From contig JAQTXC010000011.1 of assembly GCA_028689015.1 (NCBI GenBank), forward strand, positions 1-56,566: 56,566 bases of DNA, in the 5' to 3' direction. Every line of letters begins with the position of its first letter. Position 1 is the first letter of the stretch. The notes beneath the pieces were generated by a model. The model ran no database searches. It worked only from the letters and a program-made list of their open reading frames with translations, and was not told the DNA's origin. This DNA is from Dechloromonas sp. GTDB lineage: Bacteria > Pseudomonadota > Gammaproteobacteria > Burkholderiales > Rhodocyclaceae. Made by a program: the position numbers and the translations under genes. Shown here piece by piece: positions 10,095 to 28,589 of the stretch.

Positions 10095-10424
10095 TTAGTT
10101 ACCAACGGTCAGATAGATATGACAGGTCGGCTTGATGATCCGATTGCCACGGCCCTTGGCGCGCGCAGTAAAGCGCTTGAGCACCATGCCTTTTTCGACG
10201 TAGATGGTCGTTACCATCAATTCGTCGATATCGGCGCCGTCATTGTGCTCGGCATTGGCAATAGCCGACTCCAGCACTTTTTTGACGATACCGGCGCCCT
10301 TTTTCGGGCAGAAAGCCAGGATGTTGAGAGCCTGACCAACCGGCTTGCCGCGCACCAGGTCGGCTACTAGACGACCTTTTTGCGCAGAGAGGCGTACGCC
10401 CCGCAGACTTGCACGAGTTTCCAT
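10095..10424 (-). CDS. rplV: 50S ribosomal protein L22
   Basis: 109-residue L22, whose long beta-hairpin lines the nascent-peptide tunnel (macrolide site). The start [22 protein letters not shown] and the end HIYLTVGN are typical. The tunnel hairpin (about 80-100, [19 protein letters not shown]) shows no deletion of the kind linked with erythromycin resistance. Confidence 0.98.
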   Translation of the reverse strand: METRASLRGVRLSAQKGRLVADLVRGKPVGQALNILAFCPKKGAGIVKKVLESAIANAEHNDGADIDELMVTTIYVEKGMVLKRFTARAKGRGNRIIKPTCHIYLTVGN

Positions 10425-10433
10425 GTCAGCTCC

Positions 10434-10709
10434 TTACTTCTTGGCCTTTTTGCCGGCGGTGTGACCCTTGAACGTCCGGGTCAGCGAAAACTCGCCGAGC
10501 TTGTGTCCCACCATATTCTCGGTCACAAAAACCGGAATATGCTGCTTGCCATTGTGGACCGCAATCGTCAGACCGATAAACTCGGGGAGGATTGTGGACC
10601 GACGCGACCAGGTCTTGATCGGGCGCTTGTCGTTGTTTGCACGCACTGCCTCGACTTTGTCGATCAGGTATGCATCAACAAACGGGCCCTTTTTGAGAGA
10701 ACGTCCCAT
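10434..10709 (-). CDS. rpsS: 30S ribosomal protein S19
   Basis: 91-residue S19, a head protein that contacts the A-site tRNA and L5 through bridge B1a. The start [20 protein letters not shown] and the C-terminal [20 protein letters not shown] are diagnostic. It follows rplB by 10 bases in the S10 operon. Confidence 0.98.
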   Translation of the reverse strand: MGRSLKKGPFVDAYLIDKVEAVRANNDKRPIKTWSRRSTILPEFIGLTIAVHNGKQHIPVFVTENMVGHKLGEFSLTRTFKGHTAGKKAKK

Positions 10710-10719
10710 TTCCTACCCC

Positions 10720-11547
10720 TTAACGCTTATGACGGCGCTGAACGATCATGCTGTTCGTGCGCTTGTTGCTGCGAGTACGATAGCCCTTGGTCGGCTGACC
10801 CCATGGGTTGACCGGCACACGGCCTTCGCCGGTACGACCTTCACCACCACCGTGCGGGTGATCGACCGGATTCATGGCAGTACCACGAACAGTCGGGCGA
10901 ATACCACGCCAGCGCATGGCACCAGCTTTACCGAACTTGCGCAGGTTGTTCTCTTCGTTACCTACTTCACCGATGGTTGCGCGACACTCAACGTGCACAC
11001 GACGGACTTCACCGGAGCGGAGACGAACCTGAGCATAAACACCCTCACGCGCCAGCAACTGGGCAGACGTGCCCGCCGAACGAGCAATCTGCGCACCCTT
11101 GCCGGGCATCATTTCGATGCAGCAAATGGTTGTACCCACCGGGATATTGCGGATCGGCAATGCGTTGCCCGACTTGATCGGCGCCTCCGAACCACTCATC
11201 ACTTGCTGACCAACCACCATGCCTTTATTGGCAATGATGTAACGGCGCTCACCGTCGGCATAACAAACCAATGCGATATTGGCTGTCCGATTTGGGTCAT
11301 ATTCCAGACGCTCAACCTTGCCCGGAATGCCGTCTTTGGTCCGCTTAAAGTCGATCAGGCGATAAGCCTGTTTGTGACCACCACCTTGATGGCGGACAGT
11401 AATGCGACCGTTATTGTTACGACCCGCATTTTTCGACTTAGACTCAACCAGTCCAGCAAACGGCTTACCTTTGTGCAGGTCGGCATTGACCACTTGAACC
11501 ACGGCACGACGGCCGGGGGAGGTCGGTTTGACTTTAACGAGAGCCAT
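10720..11547 (-). CDS. rplB: 50S ribosomal protein L2
   Basis: 275-residue L2, needed for subunit association and peptidyl-transferase centre structure. The RNA-binding domain (about 60-200) and the C-terminal [14 protein letters not shown] segment carrying the highly conserved histidine are visible. Its ATG overlaps the rplW stop by one base (TAATG), so it is translationally coupled. Confidence 0.98.
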   Translation of the reverse strand: MALVKVKPTSPGRRAVVQVVNADLHKGKPFAGLVESKSKNAGRNNNGRITVRHQGGGHKQAYRLIDFKRTKDGIPGKVERLEYDPNRTANIALVCYADGERRYIIANKGMVVGQQVMSGSEAPIKSGNALPIRNIPVGTTICCIEMMPGKGAQIARSAGTSAQLLAREGVYAQVRLRSGEVRRVHVECRATIGEVGNEENNLRKFGKAGAMRWRGIRPTVRGTAMNPVDHPHGGGEGRTGEGRVPVNPWGQPTKGYRTRSNKRTNSMIVQRRHKR

Positions 11548-11849
11548 TATGCATTGCCCCCTTCAACAAAATTGATTTCCTGACCCGCTTTAAGGCAGAC
11601 AAAGGCTTTTTTCCAGCCCTTGCGGCGACCCGTTGCGCCTTTGAAGCGCTTGACCTTGCCCTTGACATTGGCCACCTGAACAGACTCCACCTCAACCTTG
11701 AACAGCAGCTCTACCGCAGCCTTGATTTCAGGCTTAGTGGCATCAGTTGCCACGCGAAAAACCACCTGCTCGTTTTTCTCGGCAATATAGGTGGCCTTCT
11801 CGGAGATTTGCGGCGCCAGAAGGATTTGCAACAAACGTTCTTGGTTCAT
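11547..11849 (-). CDS. rplW: 50S ribosomal protein L23
   Basis: 100-residue L23, the main docking site for trigger factor and SRP at the tunnel exit. ATG at 11849 ([20 protein letters not shown]) sits in an ATGA overlap with the rplD stop. A GTG at 11855 would add two residues and is less likely. The trigger-factor contact region SEKAT and the C-terminal [11 protein letters not shown] are conserved. Confidence 0.96.
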   Translation of the reverse strand: MNQERLLQILLAPQISEKATYIAEKNEQVVFRVATDATKPEIKAAVELLFKVEVESVQVANVKGKVKRFKGATGRRKGWKKAFVCLKAGQEINFVEGGNA

Positions 11850-12469
11850 CCCCACATCTCCTCGAACTTGGCGATCGCATTCTTGGTCACCAACACCTTA
11901 GCGAAACGCACGAGAGAAACCGGGTCGGCTTCCTGAGCCTCGAGCACCAGCACATTTGGCAGGTTGCGCGACGACAGATAAAGATTTTCGTTCAGCGTAT
12001 CGGTCACGACCAAGAGGTTGCCCTCAAGACCCATGTCTTTCAACTTCTGTGCAAAAAGCTTGGTTTTTGGTGCGTCGACCGCGATATCGTCAATGACGAC
12101 CAACCGCTCCTGACGAGCCAACTCGGAGAGGATCGCAGCCATACCGGCGCGGAACATCTTCTTGTTAACCTTCTGAGTGTAGTTTTGATCGGGCGAATTC
12201 GGGAAAATCCGACCGCCTCCGCGCCACAACGGCGAGCCATTGGAGCCGGAACGAGCACGACCCGTGCCCTTTTGACGCCACGGCTTGGTGGTGGTGTGAC
12301 GAACTTCGGAGCGATCCTTCTGCTTGCTATCACCCGAACGCGCATTGGCCTGATAAGCAACCACGATCTGATGCACTAGCGCTTCGTTGAAATCGCGACC
12401 GAACAGGAGATCAGATGCTTCCAACGTCGCAGCTTCCTGACCCTGTGCGTTAATAACCTTAAGTTCCAT
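11846..12469 (-). CDS. rplD: 50S ribosomal protein L4
   Basis: 207-residue L4, with a globular domain and an extended loop (about 45-100, [20 protein letters not shown]) reaching the peptide tunnel near L22. In E. coli L4 also represses the S10 operon by transcription attenuation and translation control. It lies 9 bases after rplC and overlaps rplW by 4. Confidence 0.98.
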   Translation of the reverse strand: MELKVINAQGQEAATLEASDLLFGRDFNEALVHQIVVAYQANARSGDSKQKDRSEVRHTTTKPWRQKGTGRARSGSNGSPLWRGGGRIFPNSPDQNYTQKVNKKMFRAGMAAILSELARQERLVVIDDIAVDAPKTKLFAQKLKDMGLEGNLLVVTDTLNENLYLSSRNLPNVLVLEAQEADPVSLVRFAKVLVTKNAIAKFEEMWG

Positions 12470-12478
12470 AATGCCCCC

Positions 12479-13117
12479 TTAAGCCTTGACCGCCGGACGC
12501 ACGACGACGTCAGCACCCTTGGCACCCGGAACGGCACCCTTGACCAGCAGCAACTGGCGCTCGGCATCGACGCGAACAATCGTCAAGCCCTGCATCGTGG
12601 TCTGCACATCACCGAGGTGACCCGCCATCCGCTTACCCGGGAAAACACGACCCGGATCTTGCGCCATACCGATAGAGCCAGGCGCATTGTGCGACAGCGA
12701 ATTACCGTGAGTAGCACGGTTGGAACTGAAATTGTGACGCTTGATACCGCCCTGGAAACCCTTACCGATCGAATTGCCAGTCACATCGACCTTTTGCCCT
12801 TCGGCAAACAGCGTGACAGCCACTTGATCACCCGCCTTGAAATTGGCGAGTTGCTCAGCATCGATACGGAATTCCTTGAGCACATGCCCAGCTTCCACGC
12901 CCGCCTTAGCCATATGACCAGCCAGGGGCTTGGAAACACGCGAGGCACGGCGCTGACCGAAAGTGACCTGAATGGCTGCGTAGCCATCGATCTCCGGCGT
13001 TTTGACTTGGGTCACGCGATTGTTGGACACATCAAGCACAGTTACCGGAATGGACGCGCCATCCTCAGCAAAAATGCGAGTCATGCCCACCTTGCGACCA
13101 ACAAGGCCTAGACTCAT
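12479..13117 (-). CDS. rplC: 50S ribosomal protein L3
   Basis: 212-residue L3, one of the two 50S assembly initiators, reaching the peptidyl-transferase centre. ATG at 13117 ([16 protein letters not shown]), with GAGGAG about 8 bases upstream, is preferred over the upstream in-frame ATG at 13192. The glutamine methylated by PrmB in E. coli lies in the loop [20 protein letters not shown]. It follows rpsJ by 110 bases, an unusually large gap inside the S10 operon. Confidence 0.97.
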   Translation of the reverse strand: MSLGLVGRKVGMTRIFAEDGASIPVTVLDVSNNRVTQVKTPEIDGYAAIQVTFGQRRASRVSKPLAGHMAKAGVEAGHVLKEFRIDAEQLANFKAGDQVAVTLFAEGQKVDVTGNSIGKGFQGGIKRHNFSSNRATHGNSLSHNAPGSIGMAQDPGRVFPGKRMAGHLGDVQTTMQGLTIVRVDAERQLLLVKGAVPGAKGADVVVRPAVKA

Positions 13118-13227
13118 GGTTATTCTCCTCATCGCCGGCTGCGATTGGCCGGTCGATGTAAAACAACAAATGGGCAGCCGATAGCCGGCCACCCCCGAAA
13201 GGCGCGGATTATATCCGCTTACTGCAA

Positions 13228-13539
13228 TTACTGCAACTTGATCTCGACGTCAACGCCAGCCGGCAGATCAAGCTTCATCAGCGCATCAACCGTTTTGTCA
13301 GTCGGATCAACGATGTCCATCAAACGAAGGTGCGTGCGAATCTCTAACTGATCACGGGATGCCTTGTTCACGTGCGGCGAACGGAGGATATCGAACCGCT
13401 GCTTGCGGGTCGGCAACGGAACCGGACCACGAACCACTGCACCGGTACGCTTCGCGGTCTCAACGATTTCCTGAGCCGACTGATCGATCAAGCGATAGTC
13501 AAAGGCCTTGAGACGGATACGAATTTTCTGGCTTTGCAT
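13228..13539 (-). CDS. rpsJ: 30S ribosomal protein S10 (NusE)
   Basis: 103-residue S10, a 30S head protein and, as NusE, the NusB/NusG partner in antitermination. The start [20 protein letters not shown] and the long loop [22 protein letters not shown] are canonical. It is the first gene of the S10 operon, 65 bases downstream of tuf copy 1 with a hairpin between. Confidence 0.98.
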   Translation of the reverse strand: MQSQKIRIRLKAFDYRLIDQSAQEIVETAKRTGAVVRGPVPLPTRKQRFDILRSPHVNKASRDQLEIRTHLRLMDIVDPTDKTVDALMKLDLPAGVDVEIKLQ

Positions 13540-13560
13540 GATGAACTTCCAAAGAGCACT

Positions 13561-13584
13561 GGGGCGGGCATTTTGCCCAACCCC
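13561..13584 (-). promoter_or_regulatory. hairpin in tuf-rpsJ spacer
   Basis: Imperfect hairpin GGGG-c-GGGC-attt-GCCC-aa-CCCC (arms 13561-13564/13581-13584 and 13566-13569/13575-13578), 21 bases upstream of the rpsJ start. There is no U-tract on the minus strand. It could be a leader element for L4-type control, an RNA-processing site or a weak pause site. Only the pairing is seen. Confidence 0.3.
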
Positions 13585-13604
13585 TGATGATTAAAGAACG
13601 AAAA

Positions 13605-14795
<1,191 letters not shown>

Positions 14796-14816
14796 TATCG
14801 GTTCTCCAATAAGGTA

Positions 14817-16910
<2,094 letters not shown>

Positions 16911-16928
16911 GTTAGTGCCCTTTGAGAA

Positions 16929-17399
16929 TTAGAAGCGGAAGTGAGCGAAGGCCTTGTTGGCATCAGCCATGCGGTGAACTTCGTCACGCTTCTTGACTGC
17001 GCCACCACGGTTTTCAGCCGCTTCCAGCATCTCGGCAGCCAAACGCTGACCCATGGATTTTTCAGAGCGCTTGCGGGCAAACTCACGCAACCAACGCATG
17101 GCCAAGGCAGCGCGACGCGCCGGACGGACTTCCACCGGCACCTGATAGTTTGCACCACCCACGCGACGGGACTTCACTTCAACCATCGGCTTGACATTCG
17201 ACATTGCCGAACTGAAAACTTCCAGCGGATCTTTGCCAGACTTGGTACTGATGATTTCAAACGCACCATAGACGATACGCTCAGCAACAGACTTCTTGCC
17301 ACTTTGCATAACCGCATTAATGAACTTGGACACTTCGACATTACCGAACTTCGGATCCGGCAGAATGTCACGCTTGGGTACTTCGCGACGACGGGGCAT
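16929..17399 (-). CDS. rpsG: 30S ribosomal protein S7
   Basis: 156-residue S7, the assembly initiator of the 30S head; in E. coli it represses its own operon by binding the rpsL-rpsG intercistronic [22 protein letters not shown] and the C-terminal [14 protein letters not shown] are typical. The 110-base spacer upstream contains a hairpin that may be the repressor target. Confidence 0.98.
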   Translation of the reverse strand: MPRRREVPKRDILPDPKFGNVEVSKFINAVMQSGKKSVAERIVYGAFEIISTKSGKDPLEVFSSAMSNVKPMVEVKSRRVGGANYQVPVEVRPARRAALAMRWLREFARKRSEKSMGQRLAAEMLEAAENRGGAVKKRDEVHRMADANKAFAHFRF

Positions 17400-17432
17400 A
17401 TTAACCTCAATAAAACACGATTCAGTTGAAAA

Positions 17433-17460
17433 GCCGGGAAGGGGTTTTCACCCACCCGGC
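17433..17460 (-). promoter_or_regulatory. rpsL-rpsG intercistronic hairpin (possible S7 target)
   Basis: The spacer between rpsL and rpsG holds an imperfect hairpin: GCCGGG (17433-17438) pairs with CCCGGC (17455-17460), and GGG (17441-17443) with CCC (17451-17453). In E. coli the equivalent region is the S7 autoregulatory target. The position is suggestive; the structural match to the S7 site was not tested. Confidence 0.4.
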
Positions 17461-17509
17461 CCTCTCGGCCGCCCAGCAGAGCGGCCACTTACTCAAGCTG
17501 CGGGAAAAA

Positions 17510-17887
17510 TCAGGCAGCCTTCGGACGCTTGGCGCCATACTTGGAACGGGACTGCTTCCGGTCCTTGACACCCTGGGTATCCAGCGAGCCACGAACGGTG
17601 TGGTAACGCACACCCGGCAAGTCTTTAACACGGCCACCGCGAATCAGGACCACAGAGTGCTCCTGAAGGTTGTGACCTTCACCGCCGATGTACGAAATGA
17701 CTTCGAAACCATTGGTCAGACGAACCTTGCAAACCTTACGGAGTGCTGAGTTCGGCTTTTTCGGCGTAGTGGTGTAAACACGAGTACAAACGCCGCGCTT
17801 TTGCGGGCATTTTTCCAGAGCAGGAACCTTGCTCTTCACCTTTTCGGCGACACGCGGTTTGCGTACGAGCTGGTTGATGGTCGGCAT
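17510..17887 (-). CDS. rpsL: 30S ribosomal protein S12
   Basis: 125-residue S12, which controls decoding accuracy at the A site. The streptomycin-site residues K43 (in TTPKKPNS) and K88 (in RVKDLPG) are both lysine, the drug-sensitive wild-type state. D89 is the aspartate methylthiolated by RimO in E. coli. It is the first gene of the str operon, 166 bases after rpoC. Confidence 0.98.
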   Translation of the reverse strand: MPTINQLVRKPRVAEKVKSKVPALEKCPQKRGVCTRVYTTTPKKPNSALRKVCKVRLTNGFEVISYIGGEGHNLQEHSVVLIRGGRVKDLPGVRYHTVRGSLDTQGVKDRKQSRSKYGAKRPKAA

Positions 17888-18007
17888 ATCGAACTTCCTT
17901 CAACGGCCGGGCCCCTAAAAACAGGGCACGACGGCTAATTTGTTATCCAAAGCAGAGACAATGATTAGCCCCTGCCGACAAAGACCATAAATTCTATGGT
18001 TGATCAA

Positions 18008-18033
18008 CCCCCTTGTCAACGAGGACAAGGGGG
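18008..18033 (-). terminator. GC-rich hairpin after rpoC
   Basis: Perfect 10-base-pair stem CCCCCTTGTC / GACAAGGGGG with a 6-base loop, 21 bases downstream of the rpoC stop. On the minus strand it is followed by TTGATCAACC rather than a U-run, so termination would be incomplete or factor-assisted. It marks the border between the rpoBC and str operons. No convincing promoter was found in the remaining 120 bases before rpsL. Confidence 0.5.
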
Positions 18034-18053
18034 CTGGGTGCCACTCAGGAGGC

Positions 18054-21000
18054 CTATTCGGCCCCTTGTGTTGCATTTTCTACTACAGCCTCGATGGGGC
18101 GCGCACTTGCAATATCCTCACCAGCAGCCTGAGCTTTCCTGCTGCGATGATATGCAAGCCCCGTACCGGCCGGAATCAGGCGACCCACAATGACATTTTC
18201 CTTCAAACCGCGCAGCTCATCCCGTTTGCCCATAATGGCCGCCTCGGTCAGAACACGGGTCGTCTCCTGGAAGGAGGCGGCCGAGATGAAGGAATCAGTC
18301 GACAGCGAGGCCTTGGTAATACCTAGCAGCATGTGATCGAAATTCGCCGGAATCTTGCCGTCGGCAATGATCCGGTCGTTTTCCGCCAGCAATTCGGCAC
18401 GCTCAACCTGTTCCGACTTGATGAACTTGGTATCACCCGGTTCGGTAATGGTGATTCGCCGCAGCATCTGACGAACAATCACTTCAATGTGCTTGTCGTT
18501 GATCTTCACGCCCTGCAGGCGATAAACGTCCTGGACTTCGTCGGTAATGTAACGGGCCAGCGCTTCAACACCCTGCAAACGCAGAATGTCATGCGGATCC
18601 GGTTCACCTTCAACGATCTTTTCACCCTTGTTGACCACCTGACCGTCGTGAACCAGGACATGCTTGTCCTTCGAAATCAGGTATTCGTGTGCAATCCCGT
18701 CAAGGTCGGTAATGATCAAACGCTGCTTACCCTTGGTATCCTTACCGAAACTGATGGTGCCCGTGAATTCGGCCAGCACGGAAGCGTCCTTCGGCGTACG
18801 GGCTTCGAACAGCTCAGCCACCCGCGGCAAACCGCCGGTGATATCCCGCGTCTTGGCCGATTCTTGCGGCATGCGGGCGAGAACATCGCCCACACCGACC
18901 TGCTGACCATCGACGACGGAAATGATGGAGCCCACCTGGAAGGCGATCGACACCGTATGGTCGCTGCCATGCACACGCACTTCCTGACCCGTTTCGTCGA
19001 GCAGTTTGACGACTGGGCGCAAGCCTTTGGTCGCCGCCTTGCCACCACGCTTGTTGTCGATCACGACCAGAGTCGAGAGGCCCGTGACATCATCGACCTG
19101 CTTGGCGACAGTCACCCCTTCTTCGACGTTATCAAAGCGAACCGTCCCCGCATATTCGGTAATGATCGGCCGGGTATGCGGATCCCAGGAGGCCAGCTTG
19201 GTCCCTGCCTTGACAACTTTTCCTTCATCCACCAACAGCATGGCACCATAAGGCACCTTGTGACGTTCGCGCTCACGGCCATGATCATCGGTGATCAAAA
19301 CTTCACCTGAACGCGAGATCACCACCTTCTCGCCCTTGGCGCTGGTGACGTAGCGCATGTTCGAGGTATAGCGAACCGTACCGGCGGACTTGCCTTCGAT
19401 CTTGTCGGCCACAGCTGCCCGCGATGCGGCACCACCCACGTGGAAGGTCCGCATGGTCAACTGCGTGCCCGGCTCGCCAATCGATTGGGCGGCAATAACG
19501 CCTACCGATTCGCCGGCGTTAACCATCGTGCCACGACCGAGGTCGCGTCCGTAACACTGGGCACACAAGCCGTAGCGCGTATCGCAGGTCAGCGGCGTGC
19601 GAACCTTGACCTCGTCGATGCCCAACTTATCGATCAGGTCGACCAAGTCCTCGTCGAGCATGGTGCCCGCAAAAATCACCGTTTCCTGCGTTTCCGGGTC
19701 AACCAGGTCGTCGACCGTCACACGACCGAGAATCCGCTCACGCAGCGCCTCGATCACTTCACCGCCCTCGACCAGCGCCTTAACGACAAAGCCGTTCTTG
19801 GTACCGCAATCATCTTCGGTGATGACCAGATCCTGTGTCACATCGACCAAACGACGGGTCAGGTAACCCGAGTTGGCGGTCTTCAACGCGGTATCCGCCA
19901 GACCCTTACGCGCACCGTGAGTCGAGATGAAGTACTGAAGCACGTTCAGACCTTCACGGAAGTTGGTGGTGATCGGCGTTTCGATAATCGAGCCATCCGG
20001 TTTCGCCATCAGGCCACGCATACCGGCCAACTGACGAATCTGGGCGGCGGAACCGCGAGCGCCGGAGTCGGCCATCATGTAGATGGAGTTGAACGAATCC
20101 TGCTTGACCTTCTTGCCGTGGCGATCGATGACTTCCTCGTGACCGAGTTCATCCATCATCACCTTGGCCACCTGGTCACCGGTGCGACCCCAGATATCAA
20201 CGACCTTGTTGTAACGCTCGCCGTTGGTCACCAGACCGTTGGTGTACTGGATCTCGATTTCTTTCACCTCCGCTTCGGAAGCAGCGATGATTTCATACTT
20301 CTTGGCCGGAACACGCATGTCGTCCGAACAGAAGGAAATACCTGCCCGCGTCGCCAAGGCATAGCCGTTCTGCATCAGCTTGTCGGCGAAGACCACCGTT
20401 TCCTTGAGGCCACAGCGACGGAAAGATTCGTCGATCAGCTTGGAGATTTCCTTCTTCTTCAGCGCGCGGTCAATCGCCTTGAATGGCAACCCCTTGGGCA
20501 GGATGCGCGACAACAACGCACGCCCGGCCGTGGTTTCGACGCGAACCATTTTTTCGGTCCATTCGCCGTCGACCGCAGCCGCTTCGTATTGCTTCAAGCG
20601 AATCGAAATCCGGGCATGGATATCCAGTTGCCCGGCCGCCATAGCACGATCGATTTCCTGGACGTCGGCAAAATACATACCTTCGCCCTTGGCGTTAATC
20701 TTTTCACGGGTGGCGTAGTACAGACCGAGAACGATATCCTGCGACGGCACGATGATTGGCTGACCGTTAGCCGGCGACAGCACATTGTTCGAGGCCAGCA
20801 TCAGCGTGCGGGCTTCCATCTGCGCTTCCAGCGACAGCGGCACGTGGACAGCCATCTGGTCACCGTCAAAGTCGGCATTGAAGGCCGCACAAACAAGCGG
20901 GTGCAACTGAATGGCCTTACCTTCGATCAAGGTCGGTTCGAAGGCCTGGATGCCGAGCCGGTGCAGGGTCGGCGCCCGGTTGAGCATGACCGGATGTTCG

Positions 21001-22253
21001 CGGATAACATCTTCGAGGATGTCCCACACCACCGGTTCCTGACTCTCCACCATCTTTTTGGCTTGCTTGATGGTCGTGGCATAACCCAACACTTCGAGCT
21101 TGTGGAAGATGAAGGGCTTGAACAGTTCCAGCGCCATCAGCTTGGGCAGGCCACACTGATGCAGCTTGAGCTGCGGACCGACCACGATAACGGAACGGCC
21201 GGAATAGTCGACGCGCTTACCGAGCAAGTTCTGACGGAAACGACCGCCCTTGCCCTTGATCATGTCTGCCAGGGACTTCAGCGGGCGCTTGTTCGCGCCG
21301 GTCATCGCCTTGCCGCGGCGACCGTTGTCGAGCAGCGAGTCAACCGACTCCTGCAGCATGCGCTTTTCGTTGCGCACGATGATTTCCGGTGCCTTCAACT
21401 CGAGCAGACGCTTCAGACGGTTGTTCCGGTTGATGACGCGGCGATAAAGATCGTTCAGATCGGAGGTCGCGAAACGACCACCATCCAGCGGCACCAGCGG
21501 ACGCAGATCCGGCGGCAGTACCGGCAGCACTTCGAGAATCATCCAGTCCGGCTTGATACCAGATTTCTGGAAACCTTCAAGAATCTTCAGACGCTTCGCC
21601 AACTTCTTGTTTTTGGCTTCGGAGCTGGTCACATCCAGTTCAGCGTGCAGCGACTCGACCACGCTGTTGAGGTCGAGATTACGCAGCAGCTCGCGGATAC
21701 CTTCAGCCCCCATCAGGGCAACAAATTCGTCGCCGTGCTCTTCGACCATTTCCAGATACTGCTCTTCCGTGAGCAACTGAGCGCGCTGGAGGTTGCTCAC
21801 CATGCCCGGATCGGTCACGACATAGGCTTCGAAATACAGCACGCGCTCGATGTCGCGCAGCGTCATGTCGAGGACCATGCCCAGACGCGACGGCAAGGAC
21901 TTGAGGAACCAGATGTGCGCGGTCGGCGAGGCCAGTTCGATGTGACCCATGCGGTCGCGACGAACCTTTGCCAGCGTCACTTCGACGCCACACTTTTCAC
22001 AGATCACGCCACGATGCTTCAGACGCTTGTACTTGCCGCACAGGCACTCGTAGTCCTTGATCGGGCCAAAGATCTTGGCGCAGAACAGGCCATCACGCTC
22101 CGGCTTGAAGGTACGGTAGTTGATGGTTTCCGGCTTCTTAACTTCACCATAGGACCAGGAACGGATCTTCTCGGGCGAAGCGAGGCCAATGGTAATCGCG
22201 TCGAATTCTTCCTCGGCGGTTACCTGCTTGAACAGATCGAGCAATGCTTTCAT
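18054..22253 (-). CDS. rpoC: RNA polymerase subunit beta'
   Basis: 1399-residue beta' subunit, the usual betaproteobacterial length. The N-terminal zinc-binding cysteines are visible in CLCGKYKR and CEKCG (about 70-88). The catalytic magnesium motif [12 protein letters not shown] lies near 458-469. The trigger loop and the second zinc site ([13 protein letters not shown], near 890) follow. It starts 22 bases after rpoB and ends before a strong hairpin. Confidence 0.99.
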   Translation of the reverse strand: MKALLDLFKQVTAEEEFDAITIGLASPEKIRSWSYGEVKKPETINYRTFKPERDGLFCAKIFGPIKDYECLCGKYKRLKHRGVICEKCGVEVTLAKVRRDRMGHIELASPTAHIWFLKSLPSRLGMVLDMTLRDIERVLYFEAYVVTDPGMVSNLQRAQLLTEEQYLEMVEEHGDEFVALMGAEGIRELLRNLDLNSVVESLHAELDVTSSEAKNKKLAKRLKILEGFQKSGIKPDWMILEVLPVLPPDLRPLVPLDGGRFATSDLNDLYRRVINRNNRLKRLLELKAPEIIVRNEKRMLQESVDSLLDNGRRGKAMTGANKRPLKSLADMIKGKGGRFRQNLLGKRVDYSGRSVIVVGPQLKLHQCGLPKLMALELFKPFIFHKLEVLGYATTIKQAKKMVESQEPVVWDILEDVIREHPVMLNRAPTLHRLGIQAFEPTLIEGKAIQLHPLVCAAFNADFDGDQMAVHVPLSLEAQMEARTLMLASNNVLSPANGQPIIVPSQDIVLGLYYATREKINAKGEGMYFADVQEIDRAMAAGQLDIHARISIRLKQYEAAAVDGEWTEKMVRVETTAGRALLSRILPKGLPFKAIDRALKKKEISKLIDESFRRCGLKETVVFADKLMQNGYALATRAGISFCSDDMRVPAKKYEIIAASEAEVKEIEIQYTNGLVTNGERYNKVVDIWGRTGDQVAKVMMDELGHEEVIDRHGKKVKQDSFNSIYMMADSGARGSAAQIRQLAGMRGLMAKPDGSIIETPITTNFREGLNVLQYFISTHGARKGLADTALKTANSGYLTRRLVDVTQDLVITEDDCGTKNGFVVKALVEGGEVIEALRERILGRVTVDDLVDPETQETVIFAGTMLDEDLVDLIDKLGIDEVKVRTPLTCDTRYGLCAQCYGRDLGRGTMVNAGESVGVIAAQSIGEPGTQLTMRTFHVGGAASRAAVADKIEGKSAGTVRYTSNMRYVTSAKGEKVVISRSGEVLITDDHGRERERHKVPYGAMLLVDEGKVVKAGTKLASWDPHTRPIITEYAGTVRFDNVEEGVTVAKQVDDVTGLSTLVVIDNKRGGKAATKGLRPVVKLLDETGQEVRVHGSDHTVSIAFQVGSIISVVDGQQVGVGDVLARMPQESAKTRDITGGLPRVAELFEARTPKDASVLAEFTGTISFGKDTKGKQRLIITDLDGIAHEYLISKDKHVLVHDGQVVNKGEKIVEGEPDPHDILRLQGVEALARYITDEVQDVYRLQGVKINDKHIEVIVRQMLRRITITEPGDTKFIKSEQVERAELLAENDRIIADGKIPANFDHMLLGITKASLSTDSFISAASFQETTRVLTEAAIMGKRDELRGLKENVIVGRLIPAGTGLAYHRSRKAQAAGEDIASARPIEAVVENATQGAE

Positions 22254-22275
22254 CGTTTAACTCCTAAGCCCTGAA

Positions 22276-26559
<4,284 letters not shown>

Positions 26560-26718
26560 GGTAACTCCGTGAGGATAAGGTCAGACGTAGAACCTGTCGA
26601 AACAGGCAAACGCAAACAAGCTTCCCTCCCCGGCGGGGATGAGGAAAGCATGGTTTGCGTTTGCCGCTTGGCGATAATCAAGTTCGGAGATAGGTGTAAA
26701 GCCCGTTTTACAAAGCAC

Positions 26719-26744
26719 AAAAGGGCTGGCGAAAGCGCCAGCCC
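26719..26744 (-). terminator. rplL-rpoB attenuator-like terminator
   Basis: 9-base-pair GC-rich stem GGGCTGGCG / CGCCAGCCC (26723-26731 and 26736-26744) with a 4-base loop, followed on the minus strand by TTTTGTG. It starts 16 bases after the rplL stop. E. coli has a partial terminator at the same place that lowers rpoBC transcription relative to rplJL. The short U-run fits partial termination. Confidence 0.7.
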
Positions 26745-26759
26745 CGATACACCGGTCGA

Positions 26760-27125
26760 TTACTTGACTTCGACCTTGGCGCCGGCATCTTCCAACTGCT
26801 TCTTGAGGGCTTCTGCATCAGCCTTCGAGACGCCTTCCTTAATCGCCTTCGGTGCGCCATCAACCATGTCCTTGGCTTCCTTGAGACCGAGGCCGGTCAC
26901 TGCACGAACGACCTTGATGACTTCAACCTTCTTGTCGCCAGCGGCGGTCAGGATGACGTTGAATTCAGTCTGCTCTTCAACTGCAGCAGCAGCTGCCGGG
27001 CCAGCAACAGCCATGGCAGCAGCGGAGACGCCAAATTTTTCTTCGAATGCCTTGACCAGGTCATTCAGGTCCATCACGGTCATGGCGCCAACGGCTTCCA
27101 GGATGTCTTCTTTGCTAATTGCCAT
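26760..27125 (-). CDS. rplL: 50S ribosomal protein L7/L12
   Basis: 121-residue L7/L12, the multicopy stalk protein that recruits translational GTPases. The N-terminal dimerisation domain (about 1-32) is followed by an Ala-rich hinge ([12 protein letters not shown], about 41-52) and the C-terminal factor-binding domain with [15 protein letters not shown]. It lies 38 bases after rplJ, the usual pairing, and is followed by an attenuator. Confidence 0.98.
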   Translation of the reverse strand: MAISKEDILEAVGAMTVMDLNDLVKAFEEKFGVSAAAMAVAGPAAAAAVEEQTEFNVILTAAGDKKVEVIKVVRAVTGLGLKEAKDMVDGAPKAIKEGVSKADAEALKKQLEDAGAKVEVK

Positions 27126-27163
27126 TTCAATAAACTCCTAAATCAAATCGTATGCGGTGCGGA

Positions 27164-27661
27164 TTAAGCGGCAGCTTCTTCGCGCTGTTTGGCGAGTGCG
27201 CCCAGACAAACGGCAAGACCGGTGACCGGTGCCTTCATCACGTACAACAGCTTGGACAGCAACTCTTCGCGGCTCGGGATCGAGGCGAGGGCCTGCAAAC
27301 CAGCCTTGTCGAGCACATTGCCCGCGTAGGAACCAGCCTTCAGAACCAGCTTGTCGTTGGTTTTGGCAAAGTCGTTAAGCACTTTGGCCGCAGCAACGGG
27401 ATCAGCAGAGATGCTGTAAATCAGCGGACCGACCATTTGGTCAGCCAGGCCGGCAAATTCAGTACCAGCCACGGCGCGGCGCACCAAGGTATTTTTAAGC
27501 ACGCGCAGATACACACCAGACTCGCGAGCCTTTTTACGCAGCACGGTGAGATCTCCCACCTCGATACCGCGGTATTCGGCGATCGCGATCGTCTGGGCGT
27601 TGGCTACTTGTGCCGACACCTCAGCTACGACAGCTTTTTTGTCATTCAGATTGAGACCCAC
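27164..27661 (-). CDS. rplJ: 50S ribosomal protein L10
   Basis: 165-residue L10, which anchors the L7/L12 dimers and, as the L10-L12 complex, represses rplJL translation in E. coli. The start is GTG at 27661 ([15 protein letters not shown]), backed by a full-length Shine-Dalgarno AAGGAGG 8 bases upstream. The rRNA-binding N-domain is followed by the C-terminal helix that carries L12. A 230-base leader separates it from rplA. Confidence 0.97.
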   Translation of the reverse strand: MGLNLNDKKAVVAEVSAQVANAQTIAIAEYRGIEVGDLTVLRKKARESGVYLRVLKNTLVRRAVAGTEFAGLADQMVGPLIYSISADPVAAAKVLNDFAKTNDKLVLKAGSYAGNVLDKAGLQALASIPSREELLSKLLYVMKAPVTGLAVCLGALAKQREEAAA

Positions 27662-27891
27662 GGGTCTTTCCTCCTTTCAAGTCATAATGCGACAGAGAAA
27701 TTTCTGCCGCCCCTACGGCGACCTGAACCAGAAGCTTTGTTGCGGGCCAGGCCAGCAACAGAAAATCTTGTTCGGGGACACCATCTGCGCAGGTTGTTTT
27801 TCAACGATTAAGCACCTTGCGGCACGCCTGCGGTCTTTGACGATCCGCTGATCACTACCCAAAAGCAGCAATCAGCGACCCAAAGTACGGT
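27662..27891 (-). promoter_or_regulatory. rplJ leader region with strong Shine-Dalgarno
   Basis: Gene-free 230-base stretch between rplA and rplJ. The only certain element is AAGGAGG at 27670-27676, spaced 8 bases from the GTG start. A short palindrome (AGAAATTTCT) lies just upstream of it. In E. coli the matching leader holds the rplJ promoter and the L10-L12 operator. No clear sigma-70 promoter was recognised by eye. Confidence 0.4.
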
Positions 27892-28587
27892 TTAGCCCAG
27901 CAGCGAGGCCTGGTCGACGCGAACGCCGGGGCCCATTGTTGCTGCAACAGCGATCTTACGCAGGTACTGACCCTTGGAAGATGCTGGCTTCGATTTCTGC
28001 AGCGCTTCGATCAATGCCTTGAGATTGGTCTCGAGGCTCTCAACCGAGAAAGAAGCACGACCAATGGTGGCGTGAATGATGCCAGCCTTATCGGTACGAT
28101 ACTGCACCTGACCCGCACGCGCATTTTTCACCGCCGTGGCAACATCCATCGTCACGGTGCCCACCTTCGGATTCGGCATCAAGCCACGTGGACCGAGGAT
28201 CTGGCCCAACTGGCCGACAATGCGCATAGCATCCGGCGTGGCGATCACGATATCGAAATTGAGATTACCCGCCTTAACTTCGGCTGCCAGATCGTCAAAA
28301 CCGACGATATCGGCGCCTGCCGCCTTGGCGGCCTCAGCCTTGTCGCCCTGGGCGAACACAGCAACACGAACAGTCTTACCCGTCCCAGCCGGCAAGACGA
28401 CCGAGCCACGCACCACTTGGTCGGATTTACGTGCATCGACGCCGAGATTAACGGCCACATCAATCGACTCATCGAACTTTGCAGTTGCGGTTTCCTTAGC
28501 CAGCGCCAAGGCATCTTGCAACGCATAAAGCTTTTGCGAATCGATCTTGCCCTGCAGGGCTTGTTGTTTCTTGGTTAGTTTTGCCAT
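27892..28587 (-). CDS. rplA: 50S ribosomal protein L1
   Basis: 231-residue L1, the protein of the mobile stalk that guides E-site tRNA release and represses rplKA translation in E. coli. The two-domain fold has [22 protein letters not shown] and [16 protein letters not shown] segments, the latter being the family signature. It is separated from rplK by 2 bases, so it is translationally coupled. Confidence 0.98.
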   Translation of the reverse strand: MAKLTKKQQALQGKIDSQKLYALQDALALAKETATAKFDESIDVAVNLGVDARKSDQVVRGSVVLPAGTGKTVRVAVFAQGDKAEAAKAAGADIVGFDDLAAEVKAGNLNFDIVIATPDAMRIVGQLGQILGPRGLMPNPKVGTVTMDVATAVKNARAGQVQYRTDKAGIIHATIGRASFSVESLETNLKALIEALQKSKPASSKGQYLRKIAVAATMGPGVRVDQASLLG

Positions 28588-28589
28588 GA

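Noticed and set aside
19440..22274. 944-codon plus-strand open frame opposite rpoC
   Set aside because: Antisense shadow of a strongly codon-biased gene; the translated product is low-complexity His/Arg/Gln-rich and has no recognisable domain.
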